46,404 nt of DNA from a virus. The notes beneath the pieces were generated by a model. That model worked only from the letters and a program-made list of their open reading frames with translations. It ran no database searches and was not told where the DNA came from. Positions 27,733-37,257 of this stretch are shown here, piece after piece. Numbering within the stretch: the first letter of the stretch is position 1; every line of letters starts with the position of its first letter. A program made the translations under genes and the position numbers. Where the stretch lies: the IMG/VR virus record IMGVR_UViG_3300009180_000069, positions 1 to 46,404 of that record; one strand, given 5' to 3'.

Positions 27733-30594
27733 ATGGACACAAAAGAATTTCTAGAAGCAATGCTTGGTGATGAAGGGTATTACTGCATCACAGGTATTGA
27801 AGAACTACACGGTGAAAAGCGAGACCCACTTGTAAAGCAAAAATTTTATACCGATCTTGATGAAGCAGTCGCCGCTGCACTTGAGCTTGATATTCAGGAT
27901 TCAATGAATGCGTACTTTGCATTAGCTACGTTTGAAGAGTCAGGTTCACGGCGTAACAACAACGTCAAACAATTACGATCATTTTTTCTTGATTTGGATT
28001 GCGGTGCAACAAAAGATTACGAAACACAGGCGGAGGCCCTGCAAGGCTTACGTAACTTCTGTAAAGAACTTAAGCTGCCACGCCCCACGATGGTTAATTC
28101 TGGTCGTGGCATTCATGTGTACTGGTCTTTAACTGAACCGGTTGCTCGTGATATATGGTTGCCTGTTGCGGAACGATTGAAAGAATTATGTGTTGACCAT
28201 AGTATGTATGCTGATGCTGCAGTAACATCTGATTCGGCGCGTGTGCTACGTGTTCCCGGGACCCATAACCATAAAGATACACCTGCTAACATCGTAAAGT
28301 TTATTGGTGACCCTGCTCAGGCGGTGTCCTTTGAAAGCTTTCGGGACTTGCTTGGTGTTAATCCGTTAGCCCGTAAACGCTCGTATGTACCCCGTGAAAT
28401 TGACCCCATCATGATGAAGTTGATGGGTAGTTATGTCAGCAAGTTTAAAACGATTATGCTCAAAACAGTCGCAGGTGAGGGCTGTGCACAAATCAAGTGG
28501 GTTGCTGAAAATCAAACCACAATGTCGGAACCAATGTGGCGGGCGGGGTTGTCAATCGCAGCGTTTTGCGAAGACCGTGACAAAGCTATACATAAAATTT
28601 CAACGCAGCACCCTGATTACTCGTATGATTCAACTGAGTACAAAGCATCGCAGATACGTGGACCTTATAGTTGCCAAACGTTTAACAAGTACAACCCAAA
28701 CATCTGCCCTGATTGCAAACACTGGGGTAAGATTACAAACCCGCTTGCTTTAGGGCGGGAATTATCAACGACTGAGGAAGAAGTTATTGTAGAGGACATC
28801 TCTGCTGACTTACCGAATACACCACCGCAGCAGTACACAATACCGAAGTACCCCACGCCTTACGTGCGTGGCAAGAACGGTGGCATATTCAAACGAGTCA
28901 AAAGCGATGATGGTGAAATTGAAATACCGGTGTATCACCACGATTTATATGTCGTGCGCAGGTTAAGAGACCCCGAAATAGGCGAAGCGTTAGTTATGAG
29001 ATTGCACTTGCCTAAAGATGGGGTTCGTGAATTTACGATACCGTATGCAGCAGCTACAGCAAAGGATGAGTTCCGGCGCTACATGTCCATGCACGGTGTT
29101 GCTATTATGAAAATGGATGAACTTATGAACTACGTAACCACATGGGTAAACGATTTACAGATGACAACCGTAGCAGACGAGGCCCGTCGGCAGTTCGGAT
29201 GGACAGACGATAACTTCACATCGTTTGTTGTCGGCAATATGGAAGTCTTTAAAGACAACATTACTGTGAACCCTCCTGCAAGCAATACCGCAGGGTTGTT
29301 TCCAGCGTTCGTACCGAAGGGTACGCTTGAGCATTGGTGCAAGACAATTGATTTTTACAACAAGCCCGGTTTTGAAGTGCACCAGTACATGTTCGGTATT
29401 GGATTTGGCTCTGTGCTGATGCAGTTTATGCCGATCAACGGTTCAATCTTTCACTTGCATAGCAAAGATACAGGCTTGGGTAAGACCACCGCTATGTACG
29501 CAGGTGCATCTATATGGGGCAACCCTGATGTGCTAGTGATGCTTGAGCGTGACACGTACAACTCGAAAATGAATCGTGCTGAGATTTACAAAAACTTGCC
29601 GTTCTATAGCGATGAGATGACTAACACCGCACCGAAAGACCTGAGTGATTTTGCGTATCAGGTTCCGAGCGGGTTGCAACGTAATCGTTTGTCACCCAAA
29701 GGCAACGCCGAACGCTTTCGTGGTGCGCCGTGGAAGTTAACAGTAGGTACGACAGGCAACACCGATATGCTTGAGCGTATCTCATCGTACAAGGCGTTAC
29801 CAAAAGCTGAAGCACAACGGGTACTTTCGTATCGTGCACGTAAGATGGTGTTTGCAACTAAAACCGAGACCGATGTGTTTAGTGCCGACATCAAAGAGCA
29901 CTACGGTCATGCGGGTGTGATGTTTATTCAGTACGTAATGAACAACGTCGAGTCAACCAGAGAGCTTATCTTGGCAACGCAGCAACGCATTGATGCCGCA
30001 GCGGGTTTGCAAGCCGAGAACCGTTTTTGGTCTGTGCAAGCAGCCACCACAATTGCAGGATTGATACTTGCTAAGAAGCTTGGGCTTGTTGCGTTTGATA
30101 TTGCTGCGATGTTTAAATGGATTGTTGAAGTTCTGCAGCAAGCAAAGGCTGACATGGAGTTTATGGGCGGCGATGTTGAAAGTATCTTGACCGATTACTT
30201 GGCTGAGAATTACAACAACGTGCTGCGCATCACCAGTACGCAAGACTTACGTAAAGACGCCAACAACATCGAGAAGGCTGTGCTACCTGAAGCAACACCC
30301 CGCATAGCGTTGGTTGCCCGCTACGAGTACGATGTAAAGACCATGTACTTGATGCCAAAACCATTAAAGACATGGTGCGCTAAGCAGCAGATCAATTACA
30401 CCGCATTGATAGATGGTCTTAAATCAGGTCGCACTAAAGCCAAGCGTGACAAGATACGACTAGGCAAAGGTACGCACGTGAATTTACCTGCTACCGATGT
30501 ATGGGTGCTTGACTTCACGGAGTTCATGGATGAAGGAAAAGAGCAGACACTCGCAACAGCGTCAACACTATTTGAAGAACCGACTCAAGAGTAA
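27733..30594 (+). CDS. PrimPol-helicase fusion (primase-helicase)
   Basis: A 953-residue replication protein. The N-terminal part is an AEP/PrimPol-type primase: FFLDLDCG (Asp87, Asp89), NSGRGIHVYW (His128), SARVLRVPGTHNHK (169-181). A Cys-containing middle (CPDCKHWGKI) may bind zinc. The C-terminal half is a DUF927-like helicase: HSKDTGLGKTT (Lys584), FYSDEMTN (Asp627, Glu628) and KLTVGTTGN with a sensor-like Asn. It would prime and unwind at the fork, working with the PolA enzyme. The domain names for the C-terminal half are from memory. The gene is followed by an overlapping small gene and a terminator. Confidence 0.87.
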   Translation: MDTKEFLEAMLGDEGYYCITGIEELHGEKRDPLVKQKFYTDLDEAVAAALELDIQDSMNAYFALATFEESGSRRNNNVKQLRSFFLDLDCGATKDYETQAEALQGLRNFCKELKLPRPTMVNSGRGIHVYWSLTEPVARDIWLPVAERLKELCVDHSMYADAAVTSDSARVLRVPGTHNHKDTPANIVKFIGDPAQAVSFESFRDLLGVNPLARKRSYVPREIDPIMMKLMGSYVSKFKTIMLKTVAGEGCAQIKWVAENQTTMSEPMWRAGLSIAAFCEDRDKAIHKISTQHPDYSYDSTEYKASQIRGPYSCQTFNKYNPNICPDCKHWGKITNPLALGRELSTTEEEVIVEDISADLPNTPPQQYTIPKYPTPYVRGKNGGIFKRVKSDDGEIEIPVYHHDLYVVRRLRDPEIGEALVMRLHLPKDGVREFTIPYAAATAKDEFRRYMSMHGVAIMKMDELMNYVTTWVNDLQMTTVADEARRQFGWTDDNFTSFVVGNMEVFKDNITVNPPASNTAGLFPAFVPKGTLEHWCKTIDFYNKPGFEVHQYMFGIGFGSVLMQFMPINGSIFHLHSKDTGLGKTTAMYAGASIWGNPDVLVMLERDTYNSKMNRAEIYKNLPFYSDEMTNTAPKDLSDFAYQVPSGLQRNRLSPKGNAERFRGAPWKLTVGTTGNTDMLERISSYKALPKAEAQRVLSYRARKMVFATKTETDVFSADIKEHYGHAGVMFIQYVMNNVESTRELILATQQRIDAAAGLQAENRFWSVQAATTIAGLILAKKLGLVAFDIAAMFKWIVEVLQQAKADMEFMGGDVESILTDYLAENYNNVLRITSTQDLRKDANNIEKAVLPEATPRIALVARYEYDVKTMYLMPKPLKTWCAKQQINYTALIDGLKSGRTKAKRDKIRLGKGTHVNLPATDVWVLDFTEFMDEGKEQTLATASTLFEEPTQE

Positions 30595-30796
30595 TGAATT
30601 ACGCCCAGACGGTGTGTACATTCATATCGACTGGGATAATTTTAAACCCAACATGTCTGTTTTTGTCCCTGCTATCGACACAGAAAATCTCAAAATGCAG
30701 ATGAATCTGATAGCGCAAGACAGAAATTGGCGGTTGGAGTCACGTGAGCGGGTTGAGAACAATTGCTGGGGCGTACGCTTTTGGCGAATGGTGTGA
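30530..30796 (+). CDS. Small conserved phage protein, 88 aa
   Basis: The frame contains ELRPDGVYIHIDWDNFKPN, SVFVPAID, KMQMNLIAQDRNWRLESR and WGVRFWRMV. This pattern of a short protein ('DGVYI.IDW...SVF.PA...WGVRFWR') is familiar in many phages. The conserved part starts at about 30599. Where translation begins is unclear: ATG 30530 lies inside the primase gene, TTG 30572 is another choice. The role is unknown. It is the last gene before the 30852 terminator. Confidence 0.65.
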   Translation: MKEKSRHSQQRQHYLKNRLKSNELRPDGVYIHIDWDNFKPNMSVFVPAIDTENLKMQMNLIAQDRNWRLESRERVENNCWGVRFWRMV

Positions 30797-30851
30797 TAGC
30801 ATATACGAACAAGTGGCTTTCTTGTTGCTTGTTCTCCTTAGTTGTCCCTTG

Positions 30852-30879
30852 CCCCCACCTTAGCCGTGGGGGTTTTTTT
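30852..30879 (+). terminator. Rho-independent terminator ending the rightward operon
   Basis: CCCCCAC (30852-30858), 7-base loop, GTGGGGG (30866-30872), then seven T. It is strong on the plus strand and located between converging operons. On the minus strand it is not preceded by an A-run, so the leftward transcript ends elsewhere or through Rho. Confidence 0.92.
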
Positions 30880-30880
30880 G

Positions 30881-33800
30881 TTAGTTACCCTCGTACTCTT
30901 GCATACTTCTAAGAAACTCAGGCATCCGCGCCTTGCTGATACTGATACCACTCTGCGCCATCATCGTCTCTTTCATATGCTGCTTCATTGAAGCGCGGAT
31001 TGTTTCGGCAGTCACAGCAACACCTTTGTACGGGTGCTTAGCGTTCCACTTCTGAATCTGCTCCATAACTTTTGACGCACCTTCCGAGTCACCCTGCCTT
31101 GTAGCCATGTAGAACTCACGCAGCATCTTGGTACGGTGCTCTGTCTCGTACCGACTGATAGCCTTCTCGTTTGCGTTGATCTCAAGTTGCCGAGTGTATT
31201 CCGCAGGGGCAAAACCAAACGCCTGTGCACCAACGTTCCACGGTGATATTTCGCTTGTGATTGGGTCACCACGTAAAGTGTTAGCGCCCTCTGCACCATA
31301 CCGTGTTGATTTAAGCGCATTGCCTAGCGTAGCGGGAAGCATCTGTTCAAGACCGCGCGAGAAGTGTCCTTCGTTGATCAGGTCAGCACCACGTATCATG
31401 CGTTTAGCCGTACCGTATGCCGGCCCACCAACGAACTCAACTGCCATGTCCAAAGCTGTTTGCTTGTCTGACGAAGACTGCGATGGTTTAAAGATCATGT
31501 CGGTCAGCCCCACACGTGAGCCAATCTCAAGACCCGTTGCTGCGTTGAACAAGCCACCGTACGCTGTGTCCCCTGCGAATTTACGCATGACAGTATCGAA
31601 GTTGTCATCGTCATCGTCTTTGAACATATCGTAAAGCAATCGCACTGCACCATACAGCGGTGCGCCCCGCACACCTGCCATTAGCGTAGCCGAGCCTGAC
31701 ACCCAACCGAGTTGCTTCCATGCTTGCTTACGCACTTCAGGATCAGCACCGGTCATCGCATCTTTTGCGGTCTTGTACAACATGTAGTACTGTGTGACAC
31801 CGTAACGTTTGTACATGAACGCAATGCGCCCAATCGAGCCTTGGGCAATGCTTGGCGCAGCCATGGCAGACGTACCACCGTTAAGCAGTTCAGTCGTGCG
31901 TAAAGCCTTGTCAAACGCTAGGTTCTCTTTTTCTTGACCTGACAACCCACGCTCAGCGGGTTTTGGGTTGTTGTCCAGCCGATCAAGCTCAAGGGTGTAC
32001 GCAGCGGTCAACGCCACCTGCCGGTTCATGCGTTCGGTATGGTGCATCAAATACCCCATGAACGCATTGACTTTCGCTAATTTGCTACCACCCTTGCTCG
32101 TGTCCAATATATCTTTGGTAAGCGAACGCCCAAACTGCCCTGTCTCTTTACCGCGCTCAACCAATGTCTTCAAGCGACGTTTTTCAGGAGATAAGTTGGG
32201 GTCATTGAAGTCATAATTTTCAATTGAGAACCCACCTCTCACTTCCTTACCATTCACCATGTGCGTAGTGCCACTACCTAAAAATGCGCCCCCCGCTGCA
32301 AAAATAGCTTGCGTTGATGCCGCAGGTCCGTATTGCCCCGCAAGATAAGGACCGATTACGATAGGGATAGATGTAAGGTTGACAGCGGCTGATGAGATGT
32401 TTGCACCCAACGTCATACCGAACGTAGCGGTAGTCATCAAGTTTGACCACTCTGCTACATCAGGATTCATTGCAAAACTAGCACGGCGTTGGAATTCTGC
32501 TAAGAACTTGCGGCCCTCTTCCGTTGCACCAGTCGCATTAACATGTTCACGTGCCTTTGTTAACAATGAACGGACCTGACCGGCGGTTTCCATGTTCGTA
32601 ACTTGCCGAGCAAACGTATAAGGCTTGCGACTAAACACATCAAGCACATCTTCGTTAAAGCCGAGCGTACCTTTACGCTTGCGGAACCCCTGCGCGAACG
32701 AGGTCTCAGGCATCATGTCAATCCACTGCTCGATGACCTTATCCATTACGTTTTGGGGTACTTTGTTTATCTGCATCGTATTCACGATGGTGTTCATAAA
32801 CGAACCGGCTGGGGTGTTCTTGTAGTTGAACTCAGATAGTTTTGAGAACTCCTGTATGTGCATAGCCCCTTCTGCTTTGGCTTCTGCAATAGCGTCTGCA
32901 CGATCCTTTGGATTTTCAAATTGCCGCACGATAGGGGTAGGTGCGTTAGGCAGCTCGTAAGACAACCGATACTCGCCCTTACGCTCAAAAGGTATGTAAC
33001 CCTTGATGCTACCCATCTGAGTAAACAGTTTTTGAATGATGCTGGATGCGTGTGCTGAAGTTGCGGGATCGGTAATTGAATCTTTGACCATCGCCCCTAA
33101 GTTTGCTGCCCCATCATCACGCAACTGTTTGTATGTATCAAGGATGTCCTTGTACACAACTTTTGCAGGCGCATCTAATTTGTTAAACTTATCCACAAGC
33201 TCATCAAACGCTTTAAGTTCGGCAGGGTCTTTCATAAATGCTTTACGTGCTCCTGCGATATTAAACAGATCGACCCCTGCACGTGAAGCGGTGTTTGCCA
33301 CATCCTTAAAATTGGTTTTAACCGAATCCGACTGCTTATTCCACCACTTGATCGCATGGTCGTTTACCGCTTCAATTGCCTCTAGGCGTTTGTCTAACCG
33401 ACCATCATGTTTCTGCACAATGTTGTTTAGCTGCGCGGCTTGTGGCAACGTGTTATCCACACTTGCAACTTCAGCAAAGGCTGGCAACGGTAAAGTAGTC
33501 AGCATTGCGCCCTGCGCACCTCTTGGTAACGTAGTAGTAATGCCGTGGTGTATCTCGTTCTTAACCTGATTGCTTGTGTATGGGATGTTGTTAATCACAC
33601 CGTCAATCAAATTGCTCATCACACCCGCGCCAGTACCATTAGCCGATGCCATGTACAACGCTTCGCCTACACGCGAGTCAGGGGCAGGTGAGATAGCCGC
33701 TTCCATCAGTCGGTCAACTTGGTCGAACGCTGATTCGACAGCCTTGGGTTCCGCACCCATTAAACGCCGTACAAAGTTCTTTATGATGTTCGTGAATTTT

Positions 33801-36800
33801 TGTAATGCTGAAATCGCCGTACCATCGGGATTGATTCCGGCAAGCTTGGTACGAAACTCTGGGTTACCCCACGCCTCAGCAACAAACTCTTGCACACTTG
33901 TTGCACCGTAAGCTGAATCAAGGGATGGCTTGACCTTGTTGAACAGAGCCGTAAGCTGTTTGGTAACAGGATGGTTTGCGTTGTCCAGCACGTGTGATAA
34001 CGCACCGTGCACAGTCTCATGAATTAACGTGTGGTTGTTTAACCCAGTCTTTGAGTCCAACGTAATTGTGTTGGTTTCAGGGTCGAACATGCCGGATATA
34101 GGCTTACCCGCATCGTCTTTTAAATTATCAACAACTTTGACTTTGGTATCTGTTACACCACGCATGAGCAACTTGAGGATGCGCCCCGTCAAGCCACCGG
34201 TTTGGGCAGCGAGTGTGTTCAACGCATCAGTAAGATTGCCTGCTTGTAATTGCGCCTGCACGTTGTCGGGTAGGTCCCCGTCTAATGCCTCTTCAAGCTT
34301 TAACTTCTTACCCTTACCTTTACCCCCTGTTGCGGCTACTGGTGCAGGTTGCCCCCATTGAGCTACCAAGTGCGCTATGGCAGAGTTTGCTACCGCATCA
34401 TTCTTGGCTTTTAACCTAGCAACTTCAGCTTCTTGCTCGGCAGCGGTGAGTTTATTGTCTTGCTCTCCTTTGGGTAAAACTTTGGCTTCGGGTGCGGCTT
34501 TGGTTTCAGGCGTAGTTTTGGTTTCAGGCGCAGGAGTTTTGGGCGTGGCTTCGGCTTCCGCTTCTTCCTGCGCAGCCTGTTGTTTTGCTGCTTCAGCATC
34601 AGCCTTTTGCTTAGCGGCTTTAGTTGCAACATCAGCTTTTTGCTTAGCGGCTTTAGTTGCAACATCAGCTTTTTGCTTAGCTGCTTGCTCTTGCGTAGCT
34701 TTTTGCTTAGCGGCTTCAGCTTTAGCGTCAGCTTCGATGTCAGCTTTAGGCGTAGTTTTTGTCGCAGGAGTATTGGCTGCTTTTTTAGCACCACCAACAT
34801 AATCCTTACGTGCGTTTGCAAGGTCGCTAGGTATAAAAAATTCTTTTTCTGGTCTGCGCGAATATGCAGCGGGATTATCCCCTACGTCTTTGCCACCAGT
34901 TTTATTTTGCATATTAGAAACGCGATATTTTTCTACTTCCGCAGTAGGAACATCAACGTACGTCAAACGCCCATTGGGGTGCTCATTTTTTAAATACCAA
35001 TTAGCTTCGTTGATGTCATCAGTAAACCACCGGTTTGACGCTGCTAACGTATTTTTGTAGTTATCAGATTCTTTAATCCAACTAGGAATATTAGGTTTGG
35101 GAGTATTGGAAGTAGTTTCTGCCCGATACAAACGAGTTGTTTTTGGTTGTGGGTAGGGTGCAAACGTACCACCACGTGGTCCTTGCAGATCAATCTGGGC
35201 AAACGGCGGTTGTTTTAATATATCGTTAATTCGTTTTACAGCGGTGCGCGAACGTGGGTCACTGCGAGCGGCAAAAGCTTTACGCGCCTCTTCAAGTTGT
35301 TTGGCAACGTACGCACGATCAGCAGGCTTTGCTAAGTCTTTACCCAAGATATTTTGACGCACCGCAGCATTATTTGGTAAGAACAACCAATCAACCGACT
35401 CCTGATTTATGAGCGTATTGGGTTGAGCATCTGGCAATTCTTGCTCGTTAACCTGTGTACCTACACCCTGCCGAATACCCTCTGCCCGGGAGGGTACTGG
35501 TGTTTGTTTACGTGAAAACAAGTCAAGCTGTTGTTGTTGTGTTGGCTGTCCGGCTTGAATCGGTGAAATAGGTGCAGCACCTTGAGACGCTTTGGATAAC
35601 CCAGCATCCGCCAAGTCACCTTGGGCATCGGTCAGGTCGCGCTGAATGCTTGACTGTTGAGCGATCTTATCTAATTCAGCCTGCTTTTGTGCCTCGCGTT
35701 GTTGCTCAGCAGCGGTGTACCCCATCTCGCTTTGCATTTGCGTCAAAGGAGCGTTTTGCAAAGTTGGAGCGGGCGCAGCGGGCGCAAATTGGAGTGCACC
35801 CTGCCTAGAGTCAGCACCAGCACCGCTTTGCATTTCTGCAAGCGTATCATCGCGTTGTTCGTTTCGTGCTTGCTTATAAGCAGCAATACCTGCTTCTTTG
35901 GGTGGTACACCTACGTCAATAAGCGCCTGTGTTAATTCTCTAGTACGTATTTCTACAGGGTCAGCTTGAAGCGCAACACTGCGCTCCGGCACAATATCGC
36001 CCAGCAAGTCAGGTGATTGAGAGCCGAAAGTTTGTTCTAACTCTGCTTGACGCCGCTCACCAAAGTCCAAAGGCAACGATTCAGGACCGGCAGCGGTGGG
36101 TTCTACTGGTTCAGCAGCGGTGGGGGCCGGCGCTGTTACTGGCGCGGCGGGGCCTTGCATCTCATCAGGCAGCAGGGGGAGTTGTTCTGCACCAGCAACC
36201 CGTCGGTTGTACTCTGTTTTAGCGGCTTCTTCTTGTGCGATTCTAGCTTCACGAGCATTTAATTCACGTTGCGCACGACCTCTTGCGCCTGCACCGCTTA
36301 CGCCACCAAACGCACCGCCAAGCACCGCACCGCCGATCAGGCTGTCTAGGTACTCTTCACGCGCTCCGGCATCTATGGTGCTGATACCCGCTTGCAAACG
36401 CTCAAGAAATTGCTGACCTACTTCAGTAAGACCTTCAACACCAGCAACCTTACCGCCGGTCATGCCTACGTTAGTTAATAAGTTGCGTTGTGCAATCGCC
36501 TTTAACTGCTCTTCTGTAAGTTCTTTACCTGCAGATTTAAAAATCCTGCTGATGCCGGGCATCATTCTAAATGACACAACGTCTAACAACGCTTGTGGAA
36601 CTGCTGCTGCACCCGCAGCTATGATGTCTGTATCAGCTAGTCTGACACCGTTTTCTTGCACTTGCCGAGACAAGTTAGAGCCTGTAAATTGTGCACCCGA
36701 TACCAAACCCGCACCAAGAGCGGCAGCAACACCAGTACCAAGACCAAGCGCACCAGCTACCGGAGCCGTACCAGCTAACACACCTGCAGCAAGCGGTGCT

Positions 36801-37249
36801 AGTGTATAGGCAGCAGACTGCCCAGCAAGTTCTTTAAACTTAAGCCATGGGTTTTCAAGCCAACCTTCTTCAGTACCTTTAAAGGTATTTGCCGCAGCTT
36901 GTTCGCTTTCCGCAGCAGAAGCTTCAGCCTTCTCCGTGTCCATGATGCCGGTACGACCAGCCAGCCGCTTAGTATCCGCAGCAAGCTGATACCCGCTAGA
37001 TTTTGCTGCTGCTAAGAACCCACCTTCGGGAATGGGCTTTGCCGCCTCTTGCGCTGCTTTTTCTGCTGCTTCTTGTATCGCCCTAGATTCTTCTTCACGA
37101 GCTTTGCGCATAGCCGCAAGAGAATTTGGTGCTGGTTCAGATTGCAACGATGGCAGAATATTTGTTTCGATAGCTTTTTGTATATCGTCCCGAGACATCC
37201 CATCGGGAAAATTCATAGGCCCAAAGCCTTCGATGTTAATAGTCTGCAT
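30881..37249 (-). CDS. Giant injected polyvalent-type protein with ART-like and zincin-like domains
   Basis: A 2122-residue protein, probably packaged and injected with the DNA. Two hydrophobic Gly/Ala stretches (about 138-195, 300-325) could help it cross a membrane. Residues about 700-805 resemble an ADP-ribosyltransferase: RLYRAE, then NRWFTDDINEANWYL, then YVDVP and KEFFIP. A Lys/Ala-rich linker (about 810-940) with a repeated KQKADVATKAA follows, then a zincin-like LIHETVHGALSH (His near 1077) with a later QEFVAEAWG. The C-terminal 600 residues (GSIGRIAFMYKRYGVTQYYM) match my memory of the LPD38/PLxRFG region of polyvalent proteins. It starts 8 bases after the upstream large gene. Domain names are unverified; virion localisation is inference. 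Confidence 0.75.
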   Translation of the reverse strand: MQTINIEGFGPMNFPDGMSRDDIQKAIETNILPSLQSEPAPNSLAAMRKAREEESRAIQEAAEKAAQEAAKPIPEGGFLAAAKSSGYQLAADTKRLAGRTGIMDTEKAEASAAESEQAAANTFKGTEEGWLENPWLKFKELAGQSAAYTLAPLAAGVLAGTAPVAGALGLGTGVAAALGAGLVSGAQFTGSNLSRQVQENGVRLADTDIIAAGAAAVPQALLDVVSFRMMPGISRIFKSAGKELTEEQLKAIAQRNLLTNVGMTGGKVAGVEGLTEVGQQFLERLQAGISTIDAGAREEYLDSLIGGAVLGGAFGGVSGAGARGRAQRELNAREARIAQEEAAKTEYNRRVAGAEQLPLLPDEMQGPAAPVTAPAPTAAEPVEPTAAGPESLPLDFGERRQAELEQTFGSQSPDLLGDIVPERSVALQADPVEIRTRELTQALIDVGVPPKEAGIAAYKQARNEQRDDTLAEMQSGAGADSRQGALQFAPAAPAPTLQNAPLTQMQSEMGYTAAEQQREAQKQAELDKIAQQSSIQRDLTDAQGDLADAGLSKASQGAAPISPIQAGQPTQQQQLDLFSRKQTPVPSRAEGIRQGVGTQVNEQELPDAQPNTLINQESVDWLFLPNNAAVRQNILGKDLAKPADRAYVAKQLEEARKAFAARSDPRSRTAVKRINDILKQPPFAQIDLQGPRGGTFAPYPQPKTTRLYRAETTSNTPKPNIPSWIKESDNYKNTLAASNRWFTDDINEANWYLKNEHPNGRLTYVDVPTAEVEKYRVSNMQNKTGGKDVGDNPAAYSRRPEKEFFIPSDLANARKDYVGGAKKAANTPATKTTPKADIEADAKAEAAKQKATQEQAAKQKADVATKAAKQKADVATKAAKQKADAEAAKQQAAQEEAEAEATPKTPAPETKTTPETKAAPEAKVLPKGEQDNKLTAAEQEAEVARLKAKNDAVANSAIAHLVAQWGQPAPVAATGGKGKGKKLKLEEALDGDLPDNVQAQLQAGNLTDALNTLAAQTGGLTGRILKLLMRGVTDTKVKVVDNLKDDAGKPISGMFDPETNTITLDSKTGLNNHTLIHETVHGALSHVLDNANHPVTKQLTALFNKVKPSLDSAYGATSVQEFVAEAWGNPEFRTKLAGINPDGTAISALQKFTNIIKNFVRRLMGAEPKAVESAFDQVDRLMEAAISPAPDSRVGEALYMASANGTGAGVMSNLIDGVINNIPYTSNQVKNEIHHGITTTLPRGAQGAMLTTLPLPAFAEVASVDNTLPQAAQLNNIVQKHDGRLDKRLEAIEAVNDHAIKWWNKQSDSVKTNFKDVANTASRAGVDLFNIAGARKAFMKDPAELKAFDELVDKFNKLDAPAKVVYKDILDTYKQLRDDGAANLGAMVKDSITDPATSAHASSIIQKLFTQMGSIKGYIPFERKGEYRLSYELPNAPTPIVRQFENPKDRADAIAEAKAEGAMHIQEFSKLSEFNYKNTPAGSFMNTIVNTMQINKVPQNVMDKVIEQWIDMMPETSFAQGFRKRKGTLGFNEDVLDVFSRKPYTFARQVTNMETAGQVRSLLTKAREHVNATGATEEGRKFLAEFQRRASFAMNPDVAEWSNLMTTATFGMTLGANISSAAVNLTSIPIVIGPYLAGQYGPAASTQAIFAAGGAFLGSGTTHMVNGKEVRGGFSIENYDFNDPNLSPEKRRLKTLVERGKETGQFGRSLTKDILDTSKGGSKLAKVNAFMGYLMHHTERMNRQVALTAAYTLELDRLDNNPKPAERGLSGQEKENLAFDKALRTTELLNGGTSAMAAPSIAQGSIGRIAFMYKRYGVTQYYMLYKTAKDAMTGADPEVRKQAWKQLGWVSGSATLMAGVRGAPLYGAVRLLYDMFKDDDDDNFDTVMRKFAGDTAYGGLFNAATGLEIGSRVGLTDMIFKPSQSSSDKQTALDMAVEFVGGPAYGTAKRMIRGADLINEGHFSRGLEQMLPATLGNALKSTRYGAEGANTLRGDPITSEISPWNVGAQAFGFAPAEYTRQLEINANEKAISRYETEHRTKMLREFYMATRQGDSEGASKVMEQIQKWNAKHPYKGVAVTAETIRASMKQHMKETMMAQSGISISKARMPEFLRSMQEYEGN
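34605..34670 (-). repeat. 33-bp tandem repeat in the giant protein gene
   Basis: Two identical 33-bp units (34605-34637 and 34638-34670) encode the repeat KQKADVATKAA in the Lys/Ala-rich linker. A third unit starts and then diverges. The repeat is in frame, so changes in copy number would only change linker length. Confidence 0.9.
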
Positions 37250-37257
37250 GGCTTACC

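Noticed and set aside
34377-34802. Long plus-strand open frame opposite the giant protein
   Set aside because: It mirrors the Lys/Ala repeat of the minus-strand gene; no ribosome site and improbable Ala/Cys/Ser-rich text.
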